Below, piece after piece: positions 19,319 through 27,055 of a DNA stretch of 64,000 bases. Made by a program: the position numbers and the translations under genes. Source of the DNA: Corynebacterium rouxii (GTDB taxonomy: Bacteria > Actinomycetota > Actinomycetes > Mycobacteriales > Mycobacteriaceae); contig NZ_LR738855.1 of assembly GCF_902702935.1 (NCBI RefSeq), forward strand, positions 1,736,001 through 1,800,000, read 5' to 3'. Every line of letters begins with the position of its first letter. The stretch's first letter is position 1. Under the pieces are notes generated by a model that was given only the letters and a program-made list of their open reading frames with translations, was not told the origin of the DNA and made no database searches.

Positions 19319-19378
19319 GGGCATCACCGGCTACGAACCTGAACTGTAAACCAGTTGGTGCGTGTATCGGTGATGCCC
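19319..19378. repeat. Nested inverted repeat downstream of the surface-protein gene
   Basis: Arms GGGCATCACCG (19319-19329) and CGGTGATGCCC (19368-19378) are perfect 11-bp complements enclosing a smaller hairpin AACTG-TAAAC-CAGTT (19342-19356). It lies between the stop of the large surface-protein gene and the start of the 223-residue gene (both leftward). There is no T-run after it, so it is not a classical intrinsic terminator, but an RNA stem that stabilises the 3' end or slows polymerase is likely. Confidence 0.6.
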
Positions 19379-19400
19379 CGCCGTGAGTCGAAAAGGTTTC

Positions 19401-22400
19401 TTAGTCGCGCATGCGCTTCATGCCCAAAATCCAGAATCCGGCACCGATGAGCAGCATAGCCAATGCCATCAGCCACTCCGCGGCGCTCAGACCAGTGTTG
19501 GCCAGCAGACCCGACTTGGACTTGCCTGCCGACTCCGACGCCTTGGGCACCGGAGCTCCGCTGAGTGGTGTGGCAGCCTTCAGAGGCTTATCGACGCTTT
19601 CCTTAGCAGCGTTATTCGAGTCAACATCGAAGGTAATCGTGGTCCAGTCTGTCGCATCCGTGTCATTGACCGCACGCATTTGGATCTTGTAAGTACCGGC
19701 CGCGGTGAAGATCCAATCAAGATGCGAGTGAAATGGCTTATCACTATGTATGCGAGCAGGGCCTGTGGAATCCGCAATGCGTTGTGCAGAAGTACCCAAA
19801 TTAGAGAAGCGGTGAGCATACCACCGCGCACCTTCAGGTTGACTTTCTGGCTTGATCTCAATGTCCATTCCCTTTGGGAAGGCATGAGCAATCTTGTTGG
19901 TGTCGAAACCAGGCCAGATAGCCGAGTGATCCTCAGATAGTGGCAGGTGGTAGAAGGTATCCCCTTTCTTACCGATAAATTCAGTATCTTCGTTTACTGG
20001 GACTTCCTTACCAAGCGTACGCTTACGGTTGGCTCCAACCACCAGTACTACTTTGTTTGGGTCGTGCAGATGATGTCCGCTAGCATCCGTGGTATCCGTA
20101 GCACGCCCCGACTCATCACCGATGTAGAAGCCTAGTTTGTCGTTAACAAAAGCTGGCCCGAAATCAAGGTGCCCTGTCTCGATGGGTCGCAAGCTCCCCT
20201 GTTCATTATCAGAAGCTTTCTCGCTGTTTCGCACTGGCTTGTTTGGCTTTACAACCAGTGGCTCGATGAGTTCCTTATCATCGTGGTTACCGTTTGCGAT
20301 TTTGTTGCCAGTAGGTTTTGCAGTATCCCCGACGACAAAGGTGAGAATTGCGGGCTTGGTTTTCTTTCCACCGTCTTCAGTTACGGTTACTTCAATCTCG
20401 TAGACACCAGGCTCACTAAAACCCCACGACATATGCTTATGCATGGAACCTTCGGCTTTAAAAGTTGATGGCTTCGAAGAATCAGCAATAACATTTAATG
20501 GGTTTCCGTACGTACCACCGGTAAAAGCTACCCATTTACCATTTTCAGGTTTCGATTTAGTATTAAAGTTGAAAGAATAGTTCTTGCCTGTTTTTGCGTA
20601 CAGTTCTTCAGTGCTCAAGCCAGGCCAAGGATGGAAATTAGACTGGCTGCCTGACTCTGGCAAAATGTAAACTTTTGTACCTTTTTTACCTAGGATACTG
20701 GAATCGTCCTTCAGGGATATAAGTCGATCTTCTTTTACAATAAATCGAACTTTCTGAGGATCACGCCATGTTGCTTCATCTGAGGCAATTCCGCTCTCGT
20801 CCTTCAGCATCAAGGCTAATTCGTCGTTGTTATCACGTGGGGCAATATCTACATGCCCGTGAGTGATATCAATAATAGGTCCGTCTGTATCATTGCCCTC
20901 AGATTCTACATTCTCTGATTCTTCATCAATATCATGAGAATTAGAAACTCCCCCGTCAGGCTTTTCAGTCTCCTCGCCTTCGTTCTTTGAAGACGCAATA
21001 GATTCAGTTTTTGCAAATTGAACATCAGTAGGCTTAGTTTCGCGGAATTTATCACCAAGATAATCAACTAAGGTAGCTTTGCCTCCCACCATTGTGCGGG
21101 AGGTTGGGATGATATCAAGCGCCAAGATATAGCCTTCTTCTTCGCAACCGTCCACGTTCTGCCGCATAGTTCGATGCCCTGGGTAACTGATAAAATCTGT
21201 AGGACAATCTGCAGCATTGTTGGCTACAAGGTCGTTGAGGTCTACACCAGGAACTGCAGAATAGTAACCGCCTTTAACTTGAAGGACGAGCCTATCGTCG
21301 TTAGGGGCAACAGTCATGTTAATATCCCCTTCGGCTTCTTCATCATTTTCCTCAGCTGATGAGGGCAATTTTGAAGTTGAAACACTTACAACGTTACTAT
21401 CGGGAACTATTTCATCAGAGTTAAATTCTGGCGCCGGTTCTTTGGCTTTACCTACAGGAAAATCTTCCGTAGATTCAGCAGTTTCTTTTAGCTCGCCATT
21501 TGGATCAGTATGCGCCGTAATTTTCTTGGAAATCCAGCGCTTGGTTTCCGATTCTTTACTAGGCACATATACGACTTGGAAATCCGAATCATCGTCCCCG
21601 ATCATTTCAATCCATTCGGCTTTACCGTTTTTTACGGGGACTTCCGCCAAGTAGTAGCCGTCAATAAAGAAAACCGCATGTCCAGAATCTTTTGAGTTTC
21701 CAGTATCAAAACTCAGCTGGGTCATATCACCTTTAGCTTTACTATACTTCTCACCTACATATGGCTGTATAGAAAACTTCCCACCAGTTTCAGAGCCGTA
21801 GCTTTCCGCATGTTCATATGCTTCTTTAACGTCCCCTAAACCGCTTTTATTTGGTTCAGATCCTCCTACCTGCCACACAAGTTTTTGTGGTTCAGATTGA
21901 ATAAGCTTGCCGTCGACAGTACGTGCAGAAGCTCGATATGTAATTTCGTACTGACCAGGTTTGCTGTAGGTAGTGAAATTATGTGTATGGTTGCCTTTAT
22001 CAATCCATGTTGCACGAAGCCCCGTTTCATGGGACGACCATAGTCGTTCGACTGGCCATCCTGGTGCACCAGTGCCTCGGAACAGCTCCATTTTTCCGGA
22101 GCCGTCAAACGAATCAATCTCTAGGTTGAAAGACTTATCTCGAAATTTTTCAGTTGGAAGCCCGATATCTGCACCGAAGCCCGCCCAGATAGGCGCACCT
22201 TTCCCTCCTTCAACTTTGCCGCTCCAGTAAAGCCTTTTACCAGGTTCACCCAAGAAACTCATTCGATTATATTCTGGCACTCGATACACATATTCGCCGA
22301 GATCAACTGCCCCTTTGCTTACCCAGTTAACTGTCTTTTCAATCGGAAGAACATCCCCGCTCTTTGATTTGAGAGTGAAGTTGTCCGCCTCTTTGTCCCA

Positions 22401-22538
22401 GAATGCGTTGGGCGAGTCCACATGCACTTTCGTGCGGACAATGAGGTTGTCATTGGGGCCAGCGAATGCTGGTACGGGGGCCACAAGGGAGATGGTTGCG
22501 AGCACCGCGAAGGCGCGACGGCGGATGAGGGATGACAT
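19401..22538 (-). CDS. Large sortase-anchored surface protein with actinobacterial anchored-protein repeats
   Basis: 1045 residues, exported and covalently anchored. The signal peptide covers residues 1-27 (MSSLIRRRAFAVLATISLV, cut after PAFA). Three copies of the actinobacterial surface-anchored repeat domain each end in a His-containing strand plus PGxY or AGTY: HTHNFTTYSKPGQYEI near 185, HKHMSWGFSEPGVYEIEV near 699 and HSHLDWIFTAAGTYKIQM near 936. The linkers are acidic (about 390-430 and 530-590). The C-terminus has LANTG, then a hydrophobic span and the charged tail MKRMRD, which is a sorting signal with Ala in place of the usual Pro. Proteins with these repeats often go with metal (zinc or heme) ABC importers in actinobacteria. 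The ATG at 22538 is chosen over 22574 because the signal peptide begins there. The gene follows fadD by 75 bp and has its own promoter and a dyad. Confidence 0.85.
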   Translation of the reverse strand: MSSLIRRRAFAVLATISLVAPVPAFAGPNDNLIVRTKVHVDSPNAFWDKEADNFTLKSKSGDVLPIEKTVNWVSKGAVDLGEYVYRVPEYNRMSFLGEPGKRLYWSGKVEGGKGAPIWAGFGADIGLPTEKFRDKSFNLEIDSFDGSGKMELFRGTGAPGWPVERLWSSHETGLRATWIDKGNHTHNFTTYSKPGQYEITYRASARTVDGKLIQSEPQKLVWQVGGSEPNKSGLGDVKEAYEHAESYGSETGGKFSIQPYVGEKYSKAKGDMTQLSFDTGNSKDSGHAVFFIDGYYLAEVPVKNGKAEWIEMIGDDDSDFQVVYVPSKESETKRWISKKITAHTDPNGELKETAESTEDFPVGKAKEPAPEFNSDEIVPDSNVVSVSTSKLPSSAEENDEEAEGDINMTVAPNDDRLVLQVKGGYYSAVPGVDLNDLVANNAADCPTDFISYPGHRTMRQNVDGCEEEGYILALDIIPTSRTMVGGKATLVDYLGDKFRETKPTDVQFAKTESIASSKNEGEETEKPDGGVSNSHDIDEESENVESEGNDTDGPIIDITHGHVDIAPRDNNDELALMLKDESGIASDEATWRDPQKVRFIVKEDRLISLKDDSSILGKKGTKVYILPESGSQSNFHPWPGLSTEELYAKTGKNYSFNFNTKSKPENGKWVAFTGGTYGNPLNVIADSSKPSTFKAEGSMHKHMSWGFSEPGVYEIEVTVTEDGGKKTKPAILTFVVGDTAKPTGNKIANGNHDDKELIEPLVVKPNKPVRNSEKASDNEQGSLRPIETGHLDFGPAFVNDKLGFYIGDESGRATDTTDASGHHLHDPNKVVLVVGANRKRTLGKEVPVNEDTEFIGKKGDTFYHLPLSEDHSAIWPGFDTNKIAHAFPKGMDIEIKPESQPEGARWYAHRFSNLGTSAQRIADSTGPARIHSDKPFHSHLDWIFTAAGTYKIQMRAVNDTDATDWTTITFDVDSNNAAKESVDKPLKAATPLSGAPVPKASESAGKSKSGLLANTGLSAAEWLMALAMLLIGAGFWILGMKRMRD

Positions 22539-22559
22539 CGGATTCCTTATTGATTTAGA

Positions 22560-22575
22560 TGTGCAATTATGCACA
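22560..22575. promoter_or_regulatory. 16-bp palindrome overlapping the surface-protein transcription start (candidate operator)
   Basis: TGTGCAATTATGCACA has perfect 6-bp arms around ATTA. It lies directly downstream of a good minus-strand -10 box, so it covers the expected start site. Outer TGTG...CACA with 16-bp total length resembles the GlxR (CRP-type) consensus TGTGA-N6-TCACA but the fifth bases differ; the regulator is therefore uncertain. It does not resemble an AT-rich Zur box. Confidence 0.55.
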
Positions 22576-22603
22576 AATTTACTCTAATGAAATCCGATGT
22601 CAA
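22576..22603 (-). promoter_or_regulatory. Promoter of the surface-protein gene
   Basis: On the minus strand a perfect -35 TTGACA (22603-22598) is followed after 16 bp by -10 TAAATT (22581-22576). The predicted start falls near 22569, about 30 bases before the ATG and inside the palindrome at 22560-22575. Confidence 0.6.
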
Positions 22604-22613
22604 TTAACGGGGT

Positions 22614-24443
22614 TTAGTGCCCGTAGAGAGCGTCGATAGCATCTGCGTATCGACGTGCCACAACGTTACGCTTTACCTTCATCGTTGGGGTGAGCTCGTT
22701 TGCTTCCTCCGACAGATCGCGGTCCAAGATGTAGAACTTCTTGATTGCTTCCGCATGCGAAACAGTAGAGTTTGCCAAGTTAATAGCATCTTGGATTTCG
22801 GCTCGTAGTACGGGGTCAGAGGACAGATCCCGTACGGTCTTGCTTTCTGGAATGTTGCGGTTGAGCTTCCAGCGTTTGAGCATGTCCTCGTCGAGAGTAA
22901 TCAGCAAGCCAATAAATGGCTTTCCGTCGCCAACCACCATCGCTTGGCTGATCAGTGGGTGCGAACGCAGCGAGTCTTCCAAAGGACCCGGGGAGACGTT
23001 CTTTCCACCTGCGGTAACGATAAGGTCCTTCTTGCGTCCGGTGATAACAAGGTGCCCAGATTCGAGGATTTCGCCGAGGTCACCTGTGTTAAACCAGCCG
23101 TCATGCATGCTTTCGGCAGTGGCTTCTTCGTTCTTCCAGTAACCGTCGAAGACGATGTTGCCTTTGACCAGGATCTCGCCGTCGTCGTTAATGCGAATCG
23201 AAGTGCCACCGACTGGTGGGCCGACGGTGCCGATTTCTTGGTTGGCAAAGTCTACCGCTGCAGCTGCCGTGGTTTCGGTCAAGCCGTAGCCTTCGTACAC
23301 GGGCACTCCGAGGCCGCGGAAAAAATGCATGAGGTCGGGGCTTATCGCGGAGCCACCGGAGATACAGTAACGCACAGCGTTGCCCATGGCCTCGCGAATC
23401 TTGCGGTAGACCAGCTTGTCGAATGCCTTGTGCTTAAGTTGCAGTGCACGGCTTGGCCCCTCTGAGGTATCCAGTGCACGCGAGTAGTCTTGTGCGACCT
23501 TTTCTGCCTCGAGGAACAGTTTGCCTTTAATAGGGCTAGCCGCCATGGCGTTTGCGGCCGCACCATTGCGCACCTTTTCAAATACGCGTGGCACACCCAG
23601 GATCAGGTTGGGGCGAGCACGCTGGAATTCCACAGAAATGGTTGAGAAGTCAGACCAGTGAGATTGCGTTGCGCCGCCGATCGCAACGGCTAACGACACA
23701 GCTCGGGCCAGCACGTGTGCGAGTGGCAGGAAGGTCAGCACACGGTTGCCTGGTACCGCAATGGCTCCAATATCGTTTGTGAGAAGCCCACGTACCTGCG
23801 ATAACCAGTTGTAGTGTGTCAGGCGGCAGCCCTTGGGGCGACCAGTAGTGCCCGAGGTGTACACCAAGGAGGCAAGGTCGCTTGACGACGTGTTGGCAAT
23901 GCGTTCCTCCACGACGGAATCAGGTACGTCGCGTCCCTCAAATTTCAGTGTGGAAATTGCAGAGGAGTTGATCTCCACGATGCGCCGTAGCTGCGAGGGG
24001 GATCCTTTGAGCGCTGGGTGGCCGTCGTCGCCAAGCACGAGGTTCTTCATTAACTCGGAGTGCTCGCGAGTTTCGGTGATGGCGAATACTGCGCCGGAGT
24101 CCTCGATGATCCACTCGACTTGCCGCAACGAGGAGGAGCCATAAATTGGCACAGATACTGCACCAGCCGCCCAAATGGCGAAGTCGAGTAGCGACCACTC
24201 GTAGCGCGTCTCCGAGAGCAACGCCACGCGATCTCCTTGTTCCACACCGGACTGAATCAGCCCTTTTGCCACCTCAAAGACCTCTTCAACGAACTCTTGG
24301 GATGTGACATTTATCCACTCATAATTTTTGGGACGAGTAAACATCACACCAAAAGGACGCGCTTTAGCGGTGTCCAACATGGCGGTCAAACAGGTCTCAT
24401 TTGGGCCGATAGTGTATTTAGCCTCTGCGGTTACTTCTTGCAC
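22614..24443 (-). CDS. fadD15: Long-chain fatty-acid-CoA ligase (FadD15-like)
   Basis: AMP-forming acyl-CoA synthetase that activates fatty acids with ATP and CoA. 609 residues: P-loop SLVYTSGTTGRPKGCRLTHYN near 212-232, motif YEGYGLTETTAAAA, GWFNTGDLGEI, and TGRKKDLIVTAGGKNVSPGPLEDSLR near the C-terminal hinge. The start is a GTG at 24443 with AAGGAGA 8 bases upstream; in-frame ATG 24479 lies before that ribosome site and is rejected. It is divergent from malQ (96 bp between starts). The FadD15 label rests on length and motif wording only. Confidence 0.9.
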   Translation of the reverse strand: MQEVTAEAKYTIGPNETCLTAMLDTAKARPFGVMFTRPKNYEWINVTSQEFVEEVFEVAKGLIQSGVEQGDRVALLSETRYEWSLLDFAIWAAGAVSVPIYGSSSLRQVEWIIEDSGAVFAITETREHSELMKNLVLGDDGHPALKGSPSQLRRIVEINSSAISTLKFEGRDVPDSVVEERIANTSSSDLASLVYTSGTTGRPKGCRLTHYNWLSQVRGLLTNDIGAIAVPGNRVLTFLPLAHVLARAVSLAVAIGGATQSHWSDFSTISVEFQRARPNLILGVPRVFEKVRNGAAANAMAASPIKGKLFLEAEKVAQDYSRALDTSEGPSRALQLKHKAFDKLVYRKIREAMGNAVRYCISGGSAISPDLMHFFRGLGVPVYEGYGLTETTAAAAVDFANQEIGTVGPPVGGTSIRINDDGEILVKGNIVFDGYWKNEEATAESMHDGWFNTGDLGEILESGHLVITGRKKDLIVTAGGKNVSPGPLEDSLRSHPLISQAMVVGDGKPFIGLLITLDEDMLKRWKLNRNIPESKTVRDLSSDPVLRAEIQDAINLANSTVSHAEAIKKFYILDRDLSEEANELTPTMKVKRNVVARRYADAIDALYGH

Positions 24444-24539
24444 CGATGATTCTCCTTGTACGACTGCTATCGCCAACAAATGTAGTCGGTTTAGCCGAAA
24501 ACCGTTTGAGACAGGCGGTTAATGGCAGAATAGTTAACT
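24444..24539. promoter_or_regulatory. fadD-malQ divergent promoter region
   Basis: 96 bp. For malQ a -35 TTGAGA (24506-24511), 17-bp spacer and -10 AATAGT (24529-24534) end 5 bases before the GTG start codon, so the malQ mRNA should be leaderless or nearly so. For fadD a clear AAGGAGA ribosome site is present but its -10 is not obvious. Confidence 0.5.
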
Positions 24540-26708
24540 GTGAGTTACTCAGATTTGTTACGCGAGCTGGCCGCTGCCCACGCAATCTCTTCGTCGTACT
24601 CCGGTTTCGGTGGAGCACACGTGGAAGTTTCGGATGACACGCTGGTCAAGACCCTGCGATCCCTCGGAGTTTGTTTCGGAAATGAAGACGAACCCGCCAC
24701 CGACCATGAGCCTTTGACTGGGCCTATGCCTAGCGAGGATCAAATCCGCTACGCCCTACAACAGCGTTACGACGCCGAAGCAACCCGCCCCCTCCCCCGA
24801 TGTGTAGTTGCTGTTAAAGGCGATCCCTACGTTTTCAACGTCCACGTACATGATGGCGCTCCTGCAGAGATCTCCATCACGCTAGAAGACGGCTCCACTG
24901 CGGAGGTCACCCAGGTTGAAAACTGGACGCCTCCCCGTGAAGTAGACGGCATTACTTGGGGCGAGGCATCATTCCAGCTACCAACCGATCTCCCATTGGG
25001 TTGGCACACCATCACATTGACCTCAGACGCTCTGACGTCGAGCTGTTTCCTTATCGTGACCCCGGCGCGCTTGTCCACCGCCGACAAGTATACAGAGCAC
25101 CCTGTTAGCGGCGTTATGACGCAGCTGTACTCGGCTCGCAGCAAGAATTCTTGGGGTATGGGTGACTTCAATGACCTCGGCTTGTTGGCTGAGACGCTCG
25201 CTCCACAGGCTGATTATCTGTTGATTAATCCTCTGCACGCTGCTGAGCCGATTCCACCAGTGGAGGATTCCCCATACTTGCCTACTACGCGGCGTTTTAT
25301 CAACCCCATTTATATCCGCATCGAAGATATCCCTGAGCACTTGCTTCTCGACGATGACCTGCACGATGATATCGCCGAGCTTACGAAAGAATTCACTGCG
25401 CTTAACCTCTCCCCTGAAAAGATTGAGCGCAATTCAATTTTTGATGCCAAGTTGCAGGTTCTGCATGCGGTATTCAATGTGGAGCGCGAACCTGCGCGTG
25501 AGCAGGACTTCCAGGACTTTATCGCCACCGAAGGCCAAGGCCTGCGTGATTTCGCTTCGTGGTGCGCCGATCAGGAGCTAGCAGTTTTGGAAAGCTCCGC
25601 AGCACATGCCGCTCTTCCGGAAAAAGAATCTCTTATCCAGTTCTACATGTGGCAGCAGTGGATTTGCGATCAGCAGCTTGGTGCTGCTCAAACCCGTGCC
25701 ACCGACGCTGGGATGAGCATTGGCATCATCGCCGATCTCGCCGTGGGCATTCACCCAGCGGGTGCCGACGCGCTCTCCCTTGCCAACACCTTAGTCGCCC
25801 GTGCTTCGGTAGGTGCGCCACCAGATAGCTACAACCACCAAGGCCAAGACTGGTCTCAGCCACCATGGCACCCAGACCGTTTGGCTGAGTCCGGCTACAT
25901 CCCTTGGCGTGACCTACTACGTACTGTGCTGCGTCACGCTGGTGGTGTGCGCGTGGACCACATCCTTGGTCTATTCCGGTTGTTCTGGATTCCACGTACG
26001 CAGTCTCCACAGACGGGCACTTACGTCAACTACGACCACAATGCTCTCGTCGGTGTGCTTGCTTTGGAAGCAGAGCGCGCAGGTGCTGTGGTTATTGGTG
26101 AAGATCTTGGCACCTTCGAGCCTTGGGTTCAGGACTTCCTTGCTTCCCGTGGCATCATGGGCACCTCTGTGCTCTGGTTTGAAAGTTCCCCAGAAGGCGG
26201 CCCCCGCAAGCAGCACGAGTATCGCCAATTGGCACTGACCTCGGTGACCACTCACGACTTGCCACCAACTGCCGGCTATCTTGCTGGCGAGCACATTGCG
26301 TTGCGTGAGAAACTCGGAATTCTTACCACCGATGTAGCAACTGAGTATGCCGAGGATTTGAACTGGCAGGCAGACATCCTCAACGTGGTCCGCAACTCGG
26401 GTGCATTTGAGTCCATCGTCCCTACCGATTTCCACGGGGTGGAACGTGCCGACCGCGGTACATCCATCGAGTTGCTTTCGGCGTTGCACCGCTTCTTGGC
26501 TGGTACACCATCAGCACTAACCTGCACCGCTTTGGTAGATCTGGTAGCTGATAAGCGTGCGCAGAACCAGCCGGGTACTACTTCAGATCAGTACCCGAAC
26601 TGGTGTATTCCGCTATGTGATGAGTCCGGTACACCGGTTCTTATCGAGGACTTGGCCGAAAACCCCGTCTATCAAGCGGTAACCAAGGCGTCGACTCGCC
26701 TACATTAG
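24540..26708 (+). CDS. malQ: 4-alpha-glucanotransferase (amylomaltase)
   Basis: GH77 enzyme that transfers alpha-1,4-glucan segments in maltose/maltodextrin and glycogen metabolism. 722 residues, the long actinobacterial form with an N-terminal extension of about 200 residues before the barrel. Catalytic blocks: GGVRVDHILGLFRLFWIP (nucleophile Asp), VVIGEDLGTFEPWV (acid/base Glu) and TTHDLPPTAGYLAGEH (transition-state Asp). The start is a GTG directly after a -10-like AATAGT. Its last 9 bp overlap a small membrane-protein gene on the other strand. Confidence 0.95.
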   Translation: MSYSDLLRELAAAHAISSSYSGFGGAHVEVSDDTLVKTLRSLGVCFGNEDEPATDHEPLTGPMPSEDQIRYALQQRYDAEATRPLPRCVVAVKGDPYVFNVHVHDGAPAEISITLEDGSTAEVTQVENWTPPREVDGITWGEASFQLPTDLPLGWHTITLTSDALTSSCFLIVTPARLSTADKYTEHPVSGVMTQLYSARSKNSWGMGDFNDLGLLAETLAPQADYLLINPLHAAEPIPPVEDSPYLPTTRRFINPIYIRIEDIPEHLLLDDDLHDDIAELTKEFTALNLSPEKIERNSIFDAKLQVLHAVFNVEREPAREQDFQDFIATEGQGLRDFASWCADQELAVLESSAAHAALPEKESLIQFYMWQQWICDQQLGAAQTRATDAGMSIGIIADLAVGIHPAGADALSLANTLVARASVGAPPDSYNHQGQDWSQPPWHPDRLAESGYIPWRDLLRTVLRHAGGVRVDHILGLFRLFWIPRTQSPQTGTYVNYDHNALVGVLALEAERAGAVVIGEDLGTFEPWVQDFLASRGIMGTSVLWFESSPEGGPRKQHEYRQLALTSVTTHDLPPTAGYLAGEHIALREKLGILTTDVATEYAEDLNWQADILNVVRNSGAFESIVPTDFHGVERADRGTSIELLSALHRFLAGTPSALTCTALVDLVADKRAQNQPGTTSDQYPNWCIPLCDESGTPVLIEDLAENPVYQAVTKASTRLH

Positions 26709-26840
26709 GCTTAAAAGCCACGCGATTACGACGAGGATAATCAGGAGGTACAGGGCCTGCGTCACCCGCGATTGAGGATATTTCCTCTTTCGTTTCGGGA
26801 GGCGTTGGTCCTGTTTTCTTAGCTCCTCTGGATTAGCCAT
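26700..26840 (-). CDS. Small membrane protein (46 aa)
   Basis: A short gene. The protein starts MANPEELRKQDQRLPKRKRK, a very basic cytoplasmic head, and continues into one hydrophobic span (ALYLLIILVVIAWLL) ending SLM. AGGAAA lies just before the ATG. It is 14 bp downstream of the 67-residue membrane protein gene, which itself overlaps dcp, so the three form one unit. Its 3' end runs 9 bp into the malQ gene. No family recognised. Confidence 0.6.
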   Translation of the reverse strand: MANPEELRKQDQRLPKRKRKYPQSRVTQALYLLIILVVIAWLLSLM

Positions 26841-26854
26841 GGTTTCCTGCTTTC

Positions 26855-27055
26855 CTACTCGTCAGTGTGCTTCATTACTTTAGCCTCTGCCCACCGTTTT
26901 GCGCGCAGTAGCCTTGCACCGAGGACGTCGATAAGCCTTAACCAGACCAGTGCCAGCGCTGCGCACAATGGCACTGCCACGATCAGCACCACAGGGGTTT
27001 GTATCCACAGTGGTGCTGTGGTGAGTATCTGGCTGGGGGCGTCAAAGATAGACAT
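26855..27055 (-). CDS. Small membrane protein (66 aa)
   Basis: Short protein with one hydrophobic span (about 15-40, PLWIQTPVVLIVAVPLCAAL) and an amphipathic basic tail (ARLLRAKRWAEAKVMKHTDE). The ATG at 27055 overlaps the dcp stop as TGATG; a GTG one codon earlier would work as well. The tight coupling to dcp supports a real gene. Function unknown. Confidence 0.65.
   Translation of the reverse strand: MSIFDAPSQILTTAPLWIQTPVVLIVAVPLCAALALVWLRLIDVLGARLLRAKRWAEAKVMKHTDE

Noticed and set aside
22539..22613. Zur box at the surface-protein gene
   Set aside because: The only dyad is TGTGCA/TGCACA, GC-containing and 16 bp, unlike the AT-rich Zur operators known in corynebacteria.
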